Positions 1-11,807 are shown, numbered from the stretch's first letter. The stretch is 64,000 bases of DNA from Clostridiales bacterium (GCA_019423685.1 JAHZAY010000010.1:41967-105966), one strand, 5' to 3'. The notes: generated by a model not told the origin, from the letters alone. Program-made: numbers and translations.

Positions 1-1026
1 AAGCAGTATTTTTGCTCCAGCAGCAACGCCATTGATATAAATTTCCGCCTGTGTTCCCGCAGGAAAATCTCCTCGCAGGGTAAAGTGTCCACCGCCGTAT
101 ATGTGGGAGTTGACCATGGGCAGAATCGATGGCCATTCTTCGAGCTCCCCGGAGTGAAGGGCGTTGGGCTCATAACAGTGGATGGTCTGCACAATGCCGC
201 TTCCCACCAATCCCTCCAATGGTTCTTTGCCCCAACTGAACATATCGGAAATAATCAGTCGGTCTGGGGTGTGGGCTCGAATCACTTCTGCCAGATGCAG
301 TGCCATTTCGCAGTAGACATCCTCCCCGATATAGTCGCAGGGCTCATTTAACAGATTGAAACTGAGCGCATTGTTTGGAATGTCTGCGTACCGCTTCGCC
401 ACCGTATCCCAGAAGGTCACAAATAAATCCATCTGCTGCTGATTTTGGAACAAGGTACTTTCTTCTTCTGTGTATGTACAGTTATGGCCATAGGTTTCAC
501 AGACTACCAGGGAGATATGTACTTTATATTGGATGCCCCAAGAGATCAGTTCATCCAGATTTTCCCAGTATTGAATTGCAGGTTGATTTACATCGGCATT
601 GGCGAAGAAAAACTTTGTGTTGAGTGGCACGCGCAGGAAATTAAATCCCAGGTCCGACACATTTTTGACATCCTGCTCAGTAAAGCCCGGTGTGGCAAAG
701 CCATAATTTCGATATCCATCCGGGTAATCCCCCATAGGTTCGTACTCCAAACCGTGCCAGTTTGGCAGATGATCTGCGGATGCCTCTGGCAGTTCCAGAG
801 CCATGGCCTTGATCTCTTCTGAGATGGTATTGGTGCCCAAATCCACCGTGGAATTTTCTTCCTCTTCTTTGGATGTCTCTGGCAGTTGCTGGGTCATAGC
901 TTCGGCCTCTTCTGAGACGGATTTAGCGTCCAGATCCGCTTGAGAATTCTCGCCATTTTCTGTGCCGCAGGCTGTTAAAGATAGTGTCATCACGAACGAA
1001 AGGAGCAAAGCAACCAAACGTCTCAT
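1..1026 (-). CDS. GH5-type glycoside hydrolase lipoprotein (partial, runs off the window)
   Basis: This is the first 342 codons of a secreted glycosidase; the 3' end lies before position 1. The N-terminus is a lipoprotein signal with lipobox LTAC (Cys20), so the enzyme should be tethered to the outer face of the membrane. A linker at residues 30-83 carries an imperfect duplication (SEEAEAMTQQLPETS and SEEIKAMALELPEAS). The rest resembles glycoside hydrolase family 5: FNFLRVPL near residue 131, the acid/base motif LNEP (Glu228) and the HCYEP strand. The nucleophile glutamate would be in the missing part. Family 5 acts on cellulose, mannan and related beta-glucans; the substrate cannot be told here. 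The frame is open throughout and was read directly from the sequence. Confidence 0.85.
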   Translation of the reverse strand, partial: MRRLVALLLSFVMTLSLTACGTENGENSQADLDAKSVSEEAEAMTQQLPETSKEEEENSTVDLGTNTISEEIKAMALELPEASADHLPNWHGLEYEPMGDYPDGYRNYGFATPGFTEQDVKNVSDLGFNFLRVPLNTKFFFANADVNQPAIQYWENLDELISWGIQYKVHISLVVCETYGHNCTYTEEESTLFQNQQQMDLFVTFWDTVAKRYADIPNNALSFNLLNEPCDYIGEDVYCEMALHLAEVIRAHTPDRLIISDMFSWGKEPLEGLVGSGIVQTIHCYEPNALHSGELEEWPSILPMVNSHIYGGGHFTLRGDFPAGTQAEIYINGVAAGAKILL

Positions 1027-1113
1027 AAAATACCCCCTTATAAAACAAGATTCCTCGTGTGAATAGCCATTGTTGGAATGAAGAGAGAATTATACAATGA
1101 TGGAAGGATGTGT

Positions 1114-1332
1114 TTATTTGCTCTTTGGATTGTTGGTTAATCCAAGGAGATAGTCTACACTGGTTTGATAAAGGGAAGCAAGTTTGATTAAAACGTCGAC
1201 AGGCACGTTGATAGCGCCGCTTTCATATCGAGAGTAGGTCGCTTGTTTTACACATAGCATTTTGGCGACCTCTGCCTGCGTTAAATCGTGATCTTCCCGT
1301 AGATCTCGTATGCGTTGAAACAAATGACTCAC
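1114..1332 (-). CDS. Small XRE-family helix-turn-helix regulator
   Basis: This 72-residue protein is essentially a single Cro/C1-type HTH domain. The segment LTQAEVAKMLCVKQATYSRY (residues 17-36) carries the helix-turn-helix with the usual Gln and Tyr-Ser-Arg contacts, followed by IKLASLYQTSVDYLLG, the typical C-terminal helices. Stand-alone proteins like this bind DNA as dimers and usually repress their own or a neighbouring promoter. It lies upstream of the GH5 lipoprotein on the same strand, but a link between the two is only inferred from position. The region just 5' of it holds decayed sequence, so it may once have belonged to a larger unit. Confidence 0.85.
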   Translation of the reverse strand: MSHLFQRIRDLREDHDLTQAEVAKMLCVKQATYSRYESGAINVPVDVLIKLASLYQTSVDYLLGLTNNPKSK

Positions 1333-1569
1333 CTCAATTCTTATTGTAATTTATACTTTTCACGTATATTGATAGATATACGTAACCGGTATAAAAGATA
1401 AAGATGGCAATAAGATAAAAGATACTCTAGTAAAAGAACCATCCCGTGAGCCGGAAATCGTAGAGGACCTTTTGCCTTATCAGCAGATCGTTCTGCGCAT
1501 GGTGGTGAACAGAAAATTGCAGAACAGGTCCTACAGAGCGCGCGGGAGTTTTCATACAGGAAGTACAAA
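1333..1569. other. Non-coding stretch with possible gene relic
   Basis: No intact gene is seen between the XRE regulator and the ppdK terminator. On the plus strand an open stretch at about 1376-1500 reads GIKDKDGNKIKDTLVKEP and continues protein-like. After a one-base shift, a second stretch reads EQKIAEQVLQSAREFSYRKY up to about 1566. Together they look like the frameshifted end of a lost gene, but neither has a start codon with a ribosome binding site. The identity is unknown and the reading could be chance. Confidence 0.3.
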
Positions 1570-1604
1570 AAAAGCCCCGCGGCCCATAGGCCGTGGGGCT
1601 TTTA
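1570..1604 (-). terminator. Rho-independent terminator after ppdK
   Basis: A 15-bp inverted repeat (AAAAGCCCC...GGGGCTTTT) with the 5-base loop CATAG region and flanking A and T runs lies 29 bases past the ppdK stop codon. It has T-runs in both orientations, so it could also stop plus-strand transcription. Confidence 0.9.
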
Positions 1605-1632
1605 CTGTTATGATATGAAAGCGTACAATCCG

Positions 1633-4263
<2,631 letters not shown>

Positions 4264-4602
4264 TGTAAAAACCTCCCGAATTTAAATTTTGCAAGCACGC
4301 AACACTGAAAATTGCTCTAAAATTTTCAGCGAACGCACAAAAGGAATTGTTCAACGCAATACATCCTTCTTACATATTATACCAAAACAGATAGGACAAT
4401 ACCAGTCCCCATTTTATAAATTTTCCATAAAAATTTAGGATCGGATTTCATGTTTTACAAGGAGGTTTTTCATGAGTTTTGAGCGGAAAAGACAATAAAA
4501 TGTCTAAAATTTATCAATCACACCAAAGGACAGTCAAAATACACAAAGCAGTAACGGCTAATTTGCGCAAATTTATTTTGAGGGTAGAAATTTTCGATCG
4601 CC
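4264..4602. other. Divergent intergenic region ppdK/glmU
   Basis: The roughly 340 bases between the ppdK start and the glmU promoter are AT-rich and hold no reading frame with a ribosome binding site. An imperfect inverted repeat of the AAAATTTTC type occurs around 4311-4330 within the ppdK leader. Nothing else was recognised. Confidence 0.5.
4376..4384 (-). promoter_or_regulatory. Extended -10 promoter for ppdK
   Basis: On the minus strand the sequence TGGTATAAT (extended -10) lies about 113 bases upstream of the ppdK start. No good -35 is present at 17 bases, which fits an extended -10 type promoter. Confidence 0.55.
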
Positions 4603-4631
4603 TTGCATTTTGGTATGGCAAAACTTATAAT
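4603..4631 (+). promoter_or_regulatory. Sigma-A type promoter for glmU
   Basis: TTGCAT (4603-4608) and TATAAT (4626-4631) are separated by exactly 17 bases, giving a strong housekeeping promoter about 75 bases ahead of the glmU start. Confidence 0.8.
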
Positions 4632-4712
4632 AGAAAAAGAGACAGATGAACGCAGAGCGCTTATCAAACAGAGGCTGCAATGAGTTTTTAGAAACGAATC
4701 GGAGTGATGGCA

Positions 4713-6119
4713 ATGCAAAACGTAAGCGCGGTTATTTTGGCGGCCGGGCAGGGCACCAGAATGAAATCCAAATACCCCAAGGTGATGGCTCAGGTGCTCT
4801 TTAAGCCGATGATCAACTGGGTGGTAGACTGGTGCCGCAAGGCCGGCATCGAAAAAATTTGTGTGGTAGTCGGACACGGAGCCGATCAGGTGCGTGCCGC
4901 GCTGCCGCAGGAATGTGTGACGGTCGAACAGCAGCAGCGCCGCGGAACCGGCCATGCGGTGATGATGGCCCGCAGCTTTATAGAGGAAAATCCGGGCGAT
5001 GTCCTTGTGCTCAACGGGGATGCTCCCTTTGTGAGCGATAAGGTGATCACCAATGTGGTACAGCGCCACCGCGCAGCAAAGGCGCAGGTGACGGTAGTTA
5101 CAGCCAATCTGGACAATCCTTTCGGCTACGGACGCATTTTGCGCCAGGATGGACAGGTGACCGGCATTATCGAGGAGCGCGACGCCACCGAGCAGCAGCG
5201 CGCCATCACCGAGGTGAACTCGGGAGCCTACTGCTTTGAAAGCAGCTTTTTGCTTAAAGCGCTCGAGGAGTTGACCTGCGAGAACAGCCAGGGCGAATAC
5301 TACCTGACCGACACGGTAAAAGTGGCCTTCCAAAAGGGCAAAAAGGTGGAAGGCTGCCTGTGCGAGGATGAGAAGCTGGTGCTGGGCGCCAACGACAGGG
5401 CAGGATTGTTAAAACTAAATGAAATCGCCAATAAAATTGTGGTTGACAGACTTTTGGAAGATGGTGTAAACTTTTATTGTACGGACGGTGTGGTGATCTC
5501 TCCCGACGCTGTAGTGGGCAGGGATACAACCATTGCTCCGGGCACCGAATTGCACGGCCATGTTGTCATCGGAGAGGACTGCGTGATCGGCCCGAACACC
5601 ATCATCGACAACAGCAAAATTGGAGACGGCTGCCAGATCCATTCCTCCCTCATCGAGCAATCGGTTGTGGGCAACGGAGTGCGCATCGGACCAAACAGCC
5701 ATCTGCGCCCGAACAGCGTCTTGAATGACCGCGTAAAGATCGGAAATTTTGTTGAAATTAAAAATTCGACCCTTGGCGAAAAGACCAGCGTTGCGCACCT
5801 GACCTATATTGGAGATTCGGATTTTGGAAAGAACATCAATGTGGGATGCGGCGTAGTCACCGTCAACTACAACGGTTACCGCAAATTCCGCAGCACCGTC
5901 GAGGACAACGCCTTCATCGGATGCAACACCAATCTGGTATCCCCGGTGCATGTAGGCCACGACGCTTACATCGCTGCCGGCTCCACCATCACCGACGATG
6001 TGCCGGCAGAGGACCTTGCGATTGCAAGGGCGCGCCAGGTGGAGAAGTCCGGTTGGGTCAAGGGCTACCGCGAGAAGGAACTGGCACTCAAGGAACAGCA
6101 GAAGAAGGAACAAAAATAA
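4713..6119 (+). CDS. glmU: Bifunctional UDP-GlcNAc pyrophosphorylase / GlcN-1-P acetyltransferase
   Basis: GlmU acetylates glucosamine-1-phosphate and then uridylates it to UDP-GlcNAc, the precursor of peptidoglycan and teichoic acids. The N-terminal nucleotidyltransferase domain shows the signature LAAGQGTRMKS near residue 9, then QRRGTGHA and NGDAPF. From about residue 250 there is a left-handed beta-helix of hexapeptide repeats (IGEDCVIGPNT, VGNGVRIGPNS) with the acetyltransferase residues in RPNSVL, GNFVEIKN and NYNGYRKF. In-frame GTG and ATG codons occur 9 and 6 bases upstream. I chose the ATG at 4713 because GGAG at 4701-4704 is then 8 bases away. The 468 residues match the family. It heads a glmU-prs-pth-mfd series, a common Firmicutes order. 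Confidence 0.97.
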   Translation: MQNVSAVILAAGQGTRMKSKYPKVMAQVLFKPMINWVVDWCRKAGIEKICVVVGHGADQVRAALPQECVTVEQQQRRGTGHAVMMARSFIEENPGDVLVLNGDAPFVSDKVITNVVQRHRAAKAQVTVVTANLDNPFGYGRILRQDGQVTGIIEERDATEQQRAITEVNSGAYCFESSFLLKALEELTCENSQGEYYLTDTVKVAFQKGKKVEGCLCEDEKLVLGANDRAGLLKLNEIANKIVVDRLLEDGVNFYCTDGVVISPDAVVGRDTTIAPGTELHGHVVIGEDCVIGPNTIIDNSKIGDGCQIHSSLIEQSVVGNGVRIGPNSHLRPNSVLNDRVKIGNFVEIKNSTLGEKTSVAHLTYIGDSDFGKNINVGCGVVTVNYNGYRKFRSTVEDNAFIGCNTNLVSPVHVGHDAYIAAGSTITDDVPAEDLAIARARQVEKSGWVKGYREKELALKEQQKKEQK

Positions 6120-6184
6120 CCTGTATCGTACAGCAGGAAGCCCTGTACAGGGCGGATGGCTGTTTAACGGCATAAGCCGGATAT

Positions 6185-6300
6185 TCTTTAGAAGGTCTAA
6201 AGAGGAATGGAGGATGCTGGCGGGGTAAAGCTGCTCTTTTCCATCAGGAGAGGGGCAGCTGTCCGCCTGCTGGTGTCCTAAGAAGGTGGGCGGAGCAATC
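6185..6300 (+). other. Structured leader upstream of prs (unidentified)
   Basis: Three consecutive inverted repeats are visible between glmU and prs: CTTTAG/CTAAAG at about 6187-6204, AGCTGC/GCAGCT at about 6230-6262, and CCGCC/GGCGG at about 6272-6296. No known riboswitch core was recognised. It may be a structured 5' leader, a processed junction or a weak attenuator. Confidence 0.35.
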
Positions 6301-6333
6301 TGCCAGAGAAAAGTAAGGGGAGTCAGAAAAGAA

Positions 6334-7293
6334 ATGAATTTGCATGGTAAAGACATCAAGATCTTCACCGCCAATTCCAATCCAAAGGTAGCGGCGGAGA
6401 TTGCGGCCTGTCTGGGCCTTCCAGTCGGAAAAAGTGAGGTAAAAACCTTCTCGGACGGCGAGATTTCGGTCTCCATCCAGGAGTCGGTCCGTGGTTCGGA
6501 CGTCTTTGTTGTACAGTCTACCTGCACACCGGTCAACGACAACCTCATGGAGCTGCTGATCATGATCGACGCCTTTAAGCGCGCTTCTGCGGGCCGCATC
6601 ACCGCAGTTATGCCATATTTCGGCTATGCGCGTCAGGACAGAAAGGCCAAAGCCAGAGACCCGATCTCGGCAAAACTGGTTGCGGACCTGATCACCGCTG
6701 CGGGCGCAGACCGCGTGCTGACCATGGACCTGCATGCTGCCCAGATTCAGGGCTTCTTTGACATTCCGGTAGACCACCTGCTGGGTGTTCCGATCCTGCT
6801 GCCGCACTTTGTAGACAAGATTGGCGCAGAGCCAGGCAACTACACCGTCGTTTCTCCGGACCTGGGTTCTGTTACCAGAGCAAGAAAGTTTGCTGAGCGC
6901 TGCGACGTGCCGCTGGCCATCATCGACAAGAGAAGACCAAAGGCCAATGTCAGCGAGGTAATGAACATCATCGGTGAGGTTCGTGACAGAAAGGTCATCA
7001 TCGTAGACGACATGATCGATACCGCAGGTACCCTTTGCAATGCGGCCAACGCTCTGGTCGAGGTTGGCGGCGCCACCGAGGTATATGCTTGCGCAACCCA
7101 CGGCGTTCTGTCCGGTCCGGCAATTGAGCGCATCGAGAAGAGCGCCCTCAAGGAGGTTGTCATCCTCGACACCATTCCGCTGCCGAAAGATTGCGGCTGC
7201 AAGAAGATTACCCAGCTGCCGGTTGCTCCGGTATTTGCTGAGGCTATCGAGCGCATCTATCAGGACAAGCCGGTTTCCCCTCTGTTTGTTTAA
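6334..7293 (+). CDS. prs: Ribose-phosphate pyrophosphokinase (PRPP synthetase)
   Basis: Prs makes PRPP from ribose-5-phosphate and ATP, feeding purine, pyrimidine, His, Trp and NAD synthesis. The protein of about 319 residues has the class I landmarks: FSDGEISVSI near the N-terminus, the ATP loop YARQDRKAK, the Mg-PRPP site TMDLHAAQIQGFF, and the PRPP-binding loop VDDMIDTAGT. An upstream extension is open in frame, but homologues begin at the ATG used here (MNLHGKDIKIFTANSN). The gene follows glmU by 214 bases, a pairing conserved in Firmicutes, where it links UDP-GlcNAc and nucleotide supply. A strong terminator follows. Confidence 0.97.
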   Translation: MNLHGKDIKIFTANSNPKVAAEIAACLGLPVGKSEVKTFSDGEISVSIQESVRGSDVFVVQSTCTPVNDNLMELLIMIDAFKRASAGRITAVMPYFGYARQDRKAKARDPISAKLVADLITAAGADRVLTMDLHAAQIQGFFDIPVDHLLGVPILLPHFVDKIGAEPGNYTVVSPDLGSVTRARKFAERCDVPLAIIDKRRPKANVSEVMNIIGEVRDRKVIIVDDMIDTAGTLCNAANALVEVGGATEVYACATHGVLSGPAIERIEKSALKEVVILDTIPLPKDCGCKKITQLPVAPVFAEAIERIYQDKPVSPLFV

Positions 7294-7306
7294 TCTCTTT
7301 TTGTCG

Positions 7307-7337
7307 AAAAAGGGCAGGTGTTGCACCTGCCCTTTTT
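7307..7337 (+). terminator. Terminator after prs
   Basis: A near-perfect 14-bp stem (AAAAAGGGCAGGTG / CACCTGCCCTTTTT) with a 3-base loop follows the prs stop codon by 13 bases. Confidence 0.9.
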
Positions 7338-7488
7338 CAGGCATTTTGGCAAAATCCATTGGATAAAGTTCACAGGCAGGCTGACCACAGGCACCCCTCT
7401 TTGGGAAGGGCGTCTGTGGTTGTCCTGCCCTGTTGCCGACCCTGCCGAAACCGGGGCGGCAAGACAAAAACAGGAAAGGACAAAAGCC

Positions 7489-8112
7489 ATGTACGATCTT
7501 TTTGAGAAGCTGAAATCTTTGAGCGCCAAGCCCACCGTCACCGGCACGCCGGAATATCTGGTGGTGGGGCTGGGCAATCCGGAACCCAAATACGACACCA
7601 CCCGCCACAACGCCGGCTTTATGGCCATCGACCACATCGCCGCAAAGGCGGGCTGCAAGGTCAACCAGCTCAAATTTAAGTCGCTGTGGGGCCTGTGTGA
7701 GATCGAGGGAAAAAAGGTGATGCTCCTGAAACCCACCACCTACATGAATAGTTCCGGTGAGGCGGTGCGGGAAGCGAGCCAATTTTATAAAATCCCGCCG
7801 GAAAAGATCATCGTCATCTTCGACGACGTCAGCCTGGATGTGGGGAAGATGCGCATCCGCCGCAAGGGCAGCGATGGAGGCCACAACGGCATCAAGAGCA
7901 TCATCTATCTGACCGGAAGCGACCAGTACCCGCGCATCAAGGTGGGGGTAGGCAAAAAGCCGCGTCCGGACTATGACCTGGCAGCTTGGGTGCTGGGACA
8001 TTTTTCCGATGAGGACTTAAAGACCCTCAATGCCGTCTTTGACCACTGCTATGACGCGGTGTGCGAGATGGTGAAGGGAAAGATTGACAAGGCAATGAAC
8101 CTGTTTAATTAG
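7489..8112 (+). CDS. pth: Peptidyl-tRNA hydrolase
   Basis: Pth releases peptides from peptidyl-tRNA that drops off the ribosome. The 207-residue product matches the bacterial Pth fold: VGLGNPEPKYDTTRHNAGF carries the catalytic His, followed by KPTTYMNSSGEAV, the catalytic-site Asp in IFDDVSLDVGK, and the signature GSDGGHNGIKSI. About 20 residues precede the usual start (EYLVVGLGNPE), so the N-terminus is slightly extended. The ATG is supported by AGGAAAGGA. The order prs-pth-mfd is typical of Firmicutes. Confidence 0.97.
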   Translation: MYDLFEKLKSLSAKPTVTGTPEYLVVGLGNPEPKYDTTRHNAGFMAIDHIAAKAGCKVNQLKFKSLWGLCEIEGKKVMLLKPTTYMNSSGEAVREASQFYKIPPEKIIVIFDDVSLDVGKMRIRRKGSDGGHNGIKSIIYLTGSDQYPRIKVGVGKKPRPDYDLAAWVLGHFSDEDLKTLNAVFDHCYDAVCEMVKGKIDKAMNLFN

Positions 8113-8179
8113 CGAGTTAAATAATTAGGAAATTTTATGGCAAAGCTTTCACCATAAAGATGGAAGGTGGGTGAACACG

Positions 8180-11100
8180 ATGAAACAGTTTTTAAATCTG
8201 TTGGACGGGATGATGGAGTACCGGCAGCTCAAAGATGCAATCGAGCAGGGCCGCGTGCCGGTCTCGCTGACCGGAGCCGCCGCTGCGCACAAGATCCACA
8301 TCATTGCCTCACTGTGTGGGCAGCTTCAACGTCCGGCGCTGGTGGTGGTGCCGGACGAGAGCACCGCGATCCGCTTTACTGCCGATCTGACGACACTGCT
8401 GGGGGAGCAGGTGCTGCATTTTCCGGCCAGAGACTATGTCCTGCTGGACGTGGACGGCGCTTCGGGAGAGTTTGAGCATCAGCGGTTGGGCACGCTCAGC
8501 GCCCTGCTGTGCGGGGAGGCCAGAGTGGTGGTCGCTTCGGCAGAATCGGCCTGTGAGCGCACCATCCCAAAGGAAAAACTGGCCGCATCAATATTGGAAA
8601 TTGATCAGGATGGCAGCTATGACGAGGAGGAGATTGTCCAGAAGCTGGTGGCGATGGGGTATCAGAACCGCGATCAGGTCGAAGGCACCTGCCAGTTTGC
8701 GCGGCGCGGCGGCATTTTGGACATCTTCCCGCCGGACCGCTCTCTGCCGGTGCGCATCGAGTTTTGGGACGATGTCATCGATACCATGTCCACCTTCCAG
8801 GTGGACACCCAGCGCCGTCAGGACCCTGTGGACAAGGTGACCATCCCGCCGGCACGCGAGGTACTTTATGACAGCCCGGAAAAGCTGATTGCCCTGCTGC
8901 AAAAACAGGTGGCCGCCCAGAAGGGAAAGGCGGGCGTGCAGGTGAAGGAACACCTGCAAAAGGACATCGAGCGGCTGGACGGCGGGCTGGGTCCGGTGAG
9001 CATCGACCGGTATCTGCCGATTCTCTATGAACCGCAGACCATCCTCGACTACTTTGACAGCGAGGCACTGACCTTTTTGTGCGAGCCGATTTCCTGCAAG
9101 GAAAATTTTGCCAACGCCATGGCGCAGCACCACGAGGACATCAAGATGCTGCTCGAGGAGGGCATCCTCTTTAAAGGGTGCAGCATCTACTACGACGATT
9201 TTACCGAATTGTGCCGCAAGCTCTGCCGCCACCAGGGAGTGCTGATGGACACCTTTACCCGCTCCTTGGGCGAAATTCCACTCAAGGAGCTTGTACAGAT
9301 GACCGCGTCTCAGCTGTCCACCTGGAGCGGCGAATACGCCATCTTAAAGGACGACATCGAGGACTACCGGCGCAGCGGCTATTGCTGTGTCGTCTTTGCA
9401 GGTACGCCCCGCGGCGCTCAAGCGCTGGCAGACGATCTGGGCAGAGATTTTTCCGCCGACCTTGTGCAGGATGTTGGGACGATTGCGCCCGGAAAGGTCT
9501 ACGTCGTCGAGGGTACGCTTTCGGCGGGCATGGAGTATCCGGGCATTAAGCTTGCCATCATCAGCCACGCAAAGACCGGAAGCAGCCGCAGCAAGCCGCC
9601 AAAACCCAAAAAGGCCGGCCACATCAAAAATCTTTCCGACCTGAATGTGGGCGACTATGTGGTCCATGTCTCCCACGGCATCGGCATCTTTGAGGGAATT
9701 GTCAAGCGCGAGATCCACGGGGTTGTCAAGGACTATATCAAGATCCGCTATGCGGGCACCGACATGCTCTTCGTGCCGGTCACCCAGCTGGACCTTGTCA
9801 CCCGGTATATCGGCGGCAAGGAGGAGGGCGTCGTCAAGCTCAACAAGTTAAACTCCGCCGAGTGGGCCAAGACCCGAGCGCGCGTCAAAAAGGCCGTCAA
9901 GGATATGGCCGATGAGCTCATCAAGCTCTACGCCAAGCGCGAAGCTTCCAAAGGCTACGCCTTCCATCAGGACACCGACTGGCAGAACGATTTTGAGCGC
10001 CGCTTCCCGTACGATGAGACCGACGACCAGCTGCGCTGCATCCAGGAGATCAAGGCAGACATGGAGCGCCCGGTTCCGATGGACCGCCTGCTGTGCGGAG
10101 ACGTCGGCTTTGGAAAAACCGAGGTGGCCATCCGCGCGGCGTTTAAGTGTGTGATGGACGGCAAGCAGTGCGCTGTTTTGGTGCCGACGACCATCCTGGC
10201 ATGGCAGCATTACCAGACCTTCCGCAACCGTATGGAGGGCTTTCCTATCAAGGTAGATATCCTTTCTCGCTTTCGCACCCCGCGCGAGCAGGAACAGGTG
10301 CTCGAGGAGCTGCGGCGGGGCGAGATCGACGTCATCATCGGCACCCACCGTCTGGTACAAAAGGACGTCAAATTTAAGGACCTGGGGCTGTGCATCATCG
10401 ATGAGGAGCAGCGCTTTGGCGTCAAGCACAAGGAGACCTTTAAGGAGATGCGCAACAACGTCGATGTGCTGACCCTTTCGGCCACCCCGATCCCGCGCAC
10501 TTTAAATATGGCGATGTCCGGCATACGCGATATGTCCACCATCGAGGAGGCTCCCCAGGACCGGCAGCCGGTTCAGACCTACGTCATGGAGCACGACTGG
10601 GGAATTCTGACCCAGGCGATGAACAAGGAGCTGCGCCGTGGCGGACAGGTGTTCTACCTGCACAACCGGGTGGACACCATCGACAGCTGTGCAGCTACCA
10701 TCCAGAAGCTCATCCCGGATGCCGTAGTGGTGGTGGCCCACGGCAAGATGAGTGAGGAGCAGCTCTCCAAAGTCTGGAAGCGGCTGCTCGACCACGAGAT
10801 TGACATTCTGGTCTGCACCACCATCATCGAGACCGGTGTAGACGTCTCCAACTGCAACACCCTCATCATCGAGGACGCCGACCGCCTGGGACTTTCCCAG
10901 CTTTACCAGATTCGCGGCAGGGTCGGCCGCTCCAGCCGCCGCGCCTTCGCCTACCTGACGGTGACCAAAGGCAAGGCGCTGACCGACGTTGCGACCAAGC
11001 GCCTGGAGGCAATTCGCGAGTTTACCACCTTTGGTTCGGGATTCCGCATCGCCATGCGCGATCTGGAGATTCGCGGTGCGGGCAACATTTTGGGCGCCCA

Positions 11101-11647
11101 GCAGCACGGCCACATGGAGGCGGTCGGATATGAGATGTATTTAAAGATGCTCTCAGACGCAGTCGCGATTGCAAAGGGAGAGAAACCGGACACGCAAGCC
11201 ACCGAATGTCAGGTGGACATCCGCATCGGCGCGCACATACCGGAGGAGTACATCGAGAGCCTTTCGCAGCGCATCGATATCTACAAGAAGATCGCTTCGG
11301 TCGAGAACGATCAAGATGCACTGGACATCACCGACGAGCTGATCGACCGCTTTGGCGATCCGCCGGAATCGGTCAAGGGTTTGATCGACGTTTCCCTGCT
11401 GCGCAACAAGGCCGCCTCTTTGGGCATCAAGGAGATTTCTCAGCGCACCGACAGCCTGCTGTTCTACCCGGAGGTGGTGGACATGGAGGCTGCAAGCCGT
11501 CTGGCCGCCAACTTAAAGGGCCGCGTGATGCTCAATGCCGGGGCAAAACCGTATATTGCGGTGCGGGTACTCAAGGGAGAAAAACCGGTGGACACCATGC
11601 GCCTGGCATTGGATGCCATGGCTCCTGATTCCCCACAGGCCAGTTGA
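8180..11647 (+). CDS. mfd: Transcription-repair coupling factor
   Basis: Mfd is a DNA translocase that removes RNA polymerase stalled at lesions and recruits UvrA. The 1155-residue protein shows the full domain order. The UvrB-like N-terminus includes the CQFARRGGILDIFPP segment. The RNA polymerase interaction domain lies around DYVVHVSHGIGIFEG. The RecG-like motor has Walker A GDVGFGKTEVA, motif II DEEQRFG, motif III LSATPIPRTL and motif VI QIRGRVGRS. The C-terminal TRCF domain begins near ATECQVDIRIGA. The ATG at 8180 is preferred over a GTG 9 bases earlier because AAGGTGGG then sits at normal spacing. It lies downstream of pth and upstream of a foldase-like lipoprotein, as in other Clostridia. 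Confidence 0.97.
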   Translation: MKQFLNLLDGMMEYRQLKDAIEQGRVPVSLTGAAAAHKIHIIASLCGQLQRPALVVVPDESTAIRFTADLTTLLGEQVLHFPARDYVLLDVDGASGEFEHQRLGTLSALLCGEARVVVASAESACERTIPKEKLAASILEIDQDGSYDEEEIVQKLVAMGYQNRDQVEGTCQFARRGGILDIFPPDRSLPVRIEFWDDVIDTMSTFQVDTQRRQDPVDKVTIPPAREVLYDSPEKLIALLQKQVAAQKGKAGVQVKEHLQKDIERLDGGLGPVSIDRYLPILYEPQTILDYFDSEALTFLCEPISCKENFANAMAQHHEDIKMLLEEGILFKGCSIYYDDFTELCRKLCRHQGVLMDTFTRSLGEIPLKELVQMTASQLSTWSGEYAILKDDIEDYRRSGYCCVVFAGTPRGAQALADDLGRDFSADLVQDVGTIAPGKVYVVEGTLSAGMEYPGIKLAIISHAKTGSSRSKPPKPKKAGHIKNLSDLNVGDYVVHVSHGIGIFEGIVKREIHGVVKDYIKIRYAGTDMLFVPVTQLDLVTRYIGGKEEGVVKLNKLNSAEWAKTRARVKKAVKDMADELIKLYAKREASKGYAFHQDTDWQNDFERRFPYDETDDQLRCIQEIKADMERPVPMDRLLCGDVGFGKTEVAIRAAFKCVMDGKQCAVLVPTTILAWQHYQTFRNRMEGFPIKVDILSRFRTPREQEQVLEELRRGEIDVIIGTHRLVQKDVKFKDLGLCIIDEEQRFGVKHKETFKEMRNNVDVLTLSATPIPRTLNMAMSGIRDMSTIEEAPQDRQPVQTYVMEHDWGILTQAMNKELRRGGQVFYLHNRVDTIDSCAATIQKLIPDAVVVVAHGKMSEEQLSKVWKRLLDHEIDILVCTTIIETGVDVSNCNTLIIEDADRLGLSQLYQIRGRVGRSSRRAFAYLTVTKGKALTDVATKRLEAIREFTTFGSGFRIAMRDLEIRGAGNILGAQQHGHMEAVGYEMYLKMLSDAVAIAKGEKPDTQATECQVDIRIGAHIPEEYIESLSQRIDIYKKIASVENDQDALDITDELIDRFGDPPESVKGLIDVSLLRNKAASLGIKEISQRTDSLLFYPEVVDMEAASRLAANLKGRVMLNAGAKPYIAVRVLKGEKPVDTMRLALDAMAPDSPQAS

Positions 11648-11705
11648 TCTACAAAAAGGGAAGCGATTCTTCTGCAAGCGATGCCCGTTGTTTTGTGAAT
11701 TTTAA

Positions 11706-11734
11706 TGGACTTTTTATAAAATACGGTGTATAAT
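11706..11734 (+). promoter_or_regulatory. Promoter for the PrsA-like lipoprotein
   Basis: TGGACT and TATAAT are spaced by 17 bases. A small GGGGC-TTTTT-GCCCC hairpin lies in the transcribed leader at about 11757-11771. Confidence 0.6.
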
Positions 11735-11807
11735 AGCAGGGTATCTTGCAATGTATGGGGCTTTTTGCCCCTTGGTAAAGTCAAAAAGACAGGGGGATTA
11801 TCAAACC

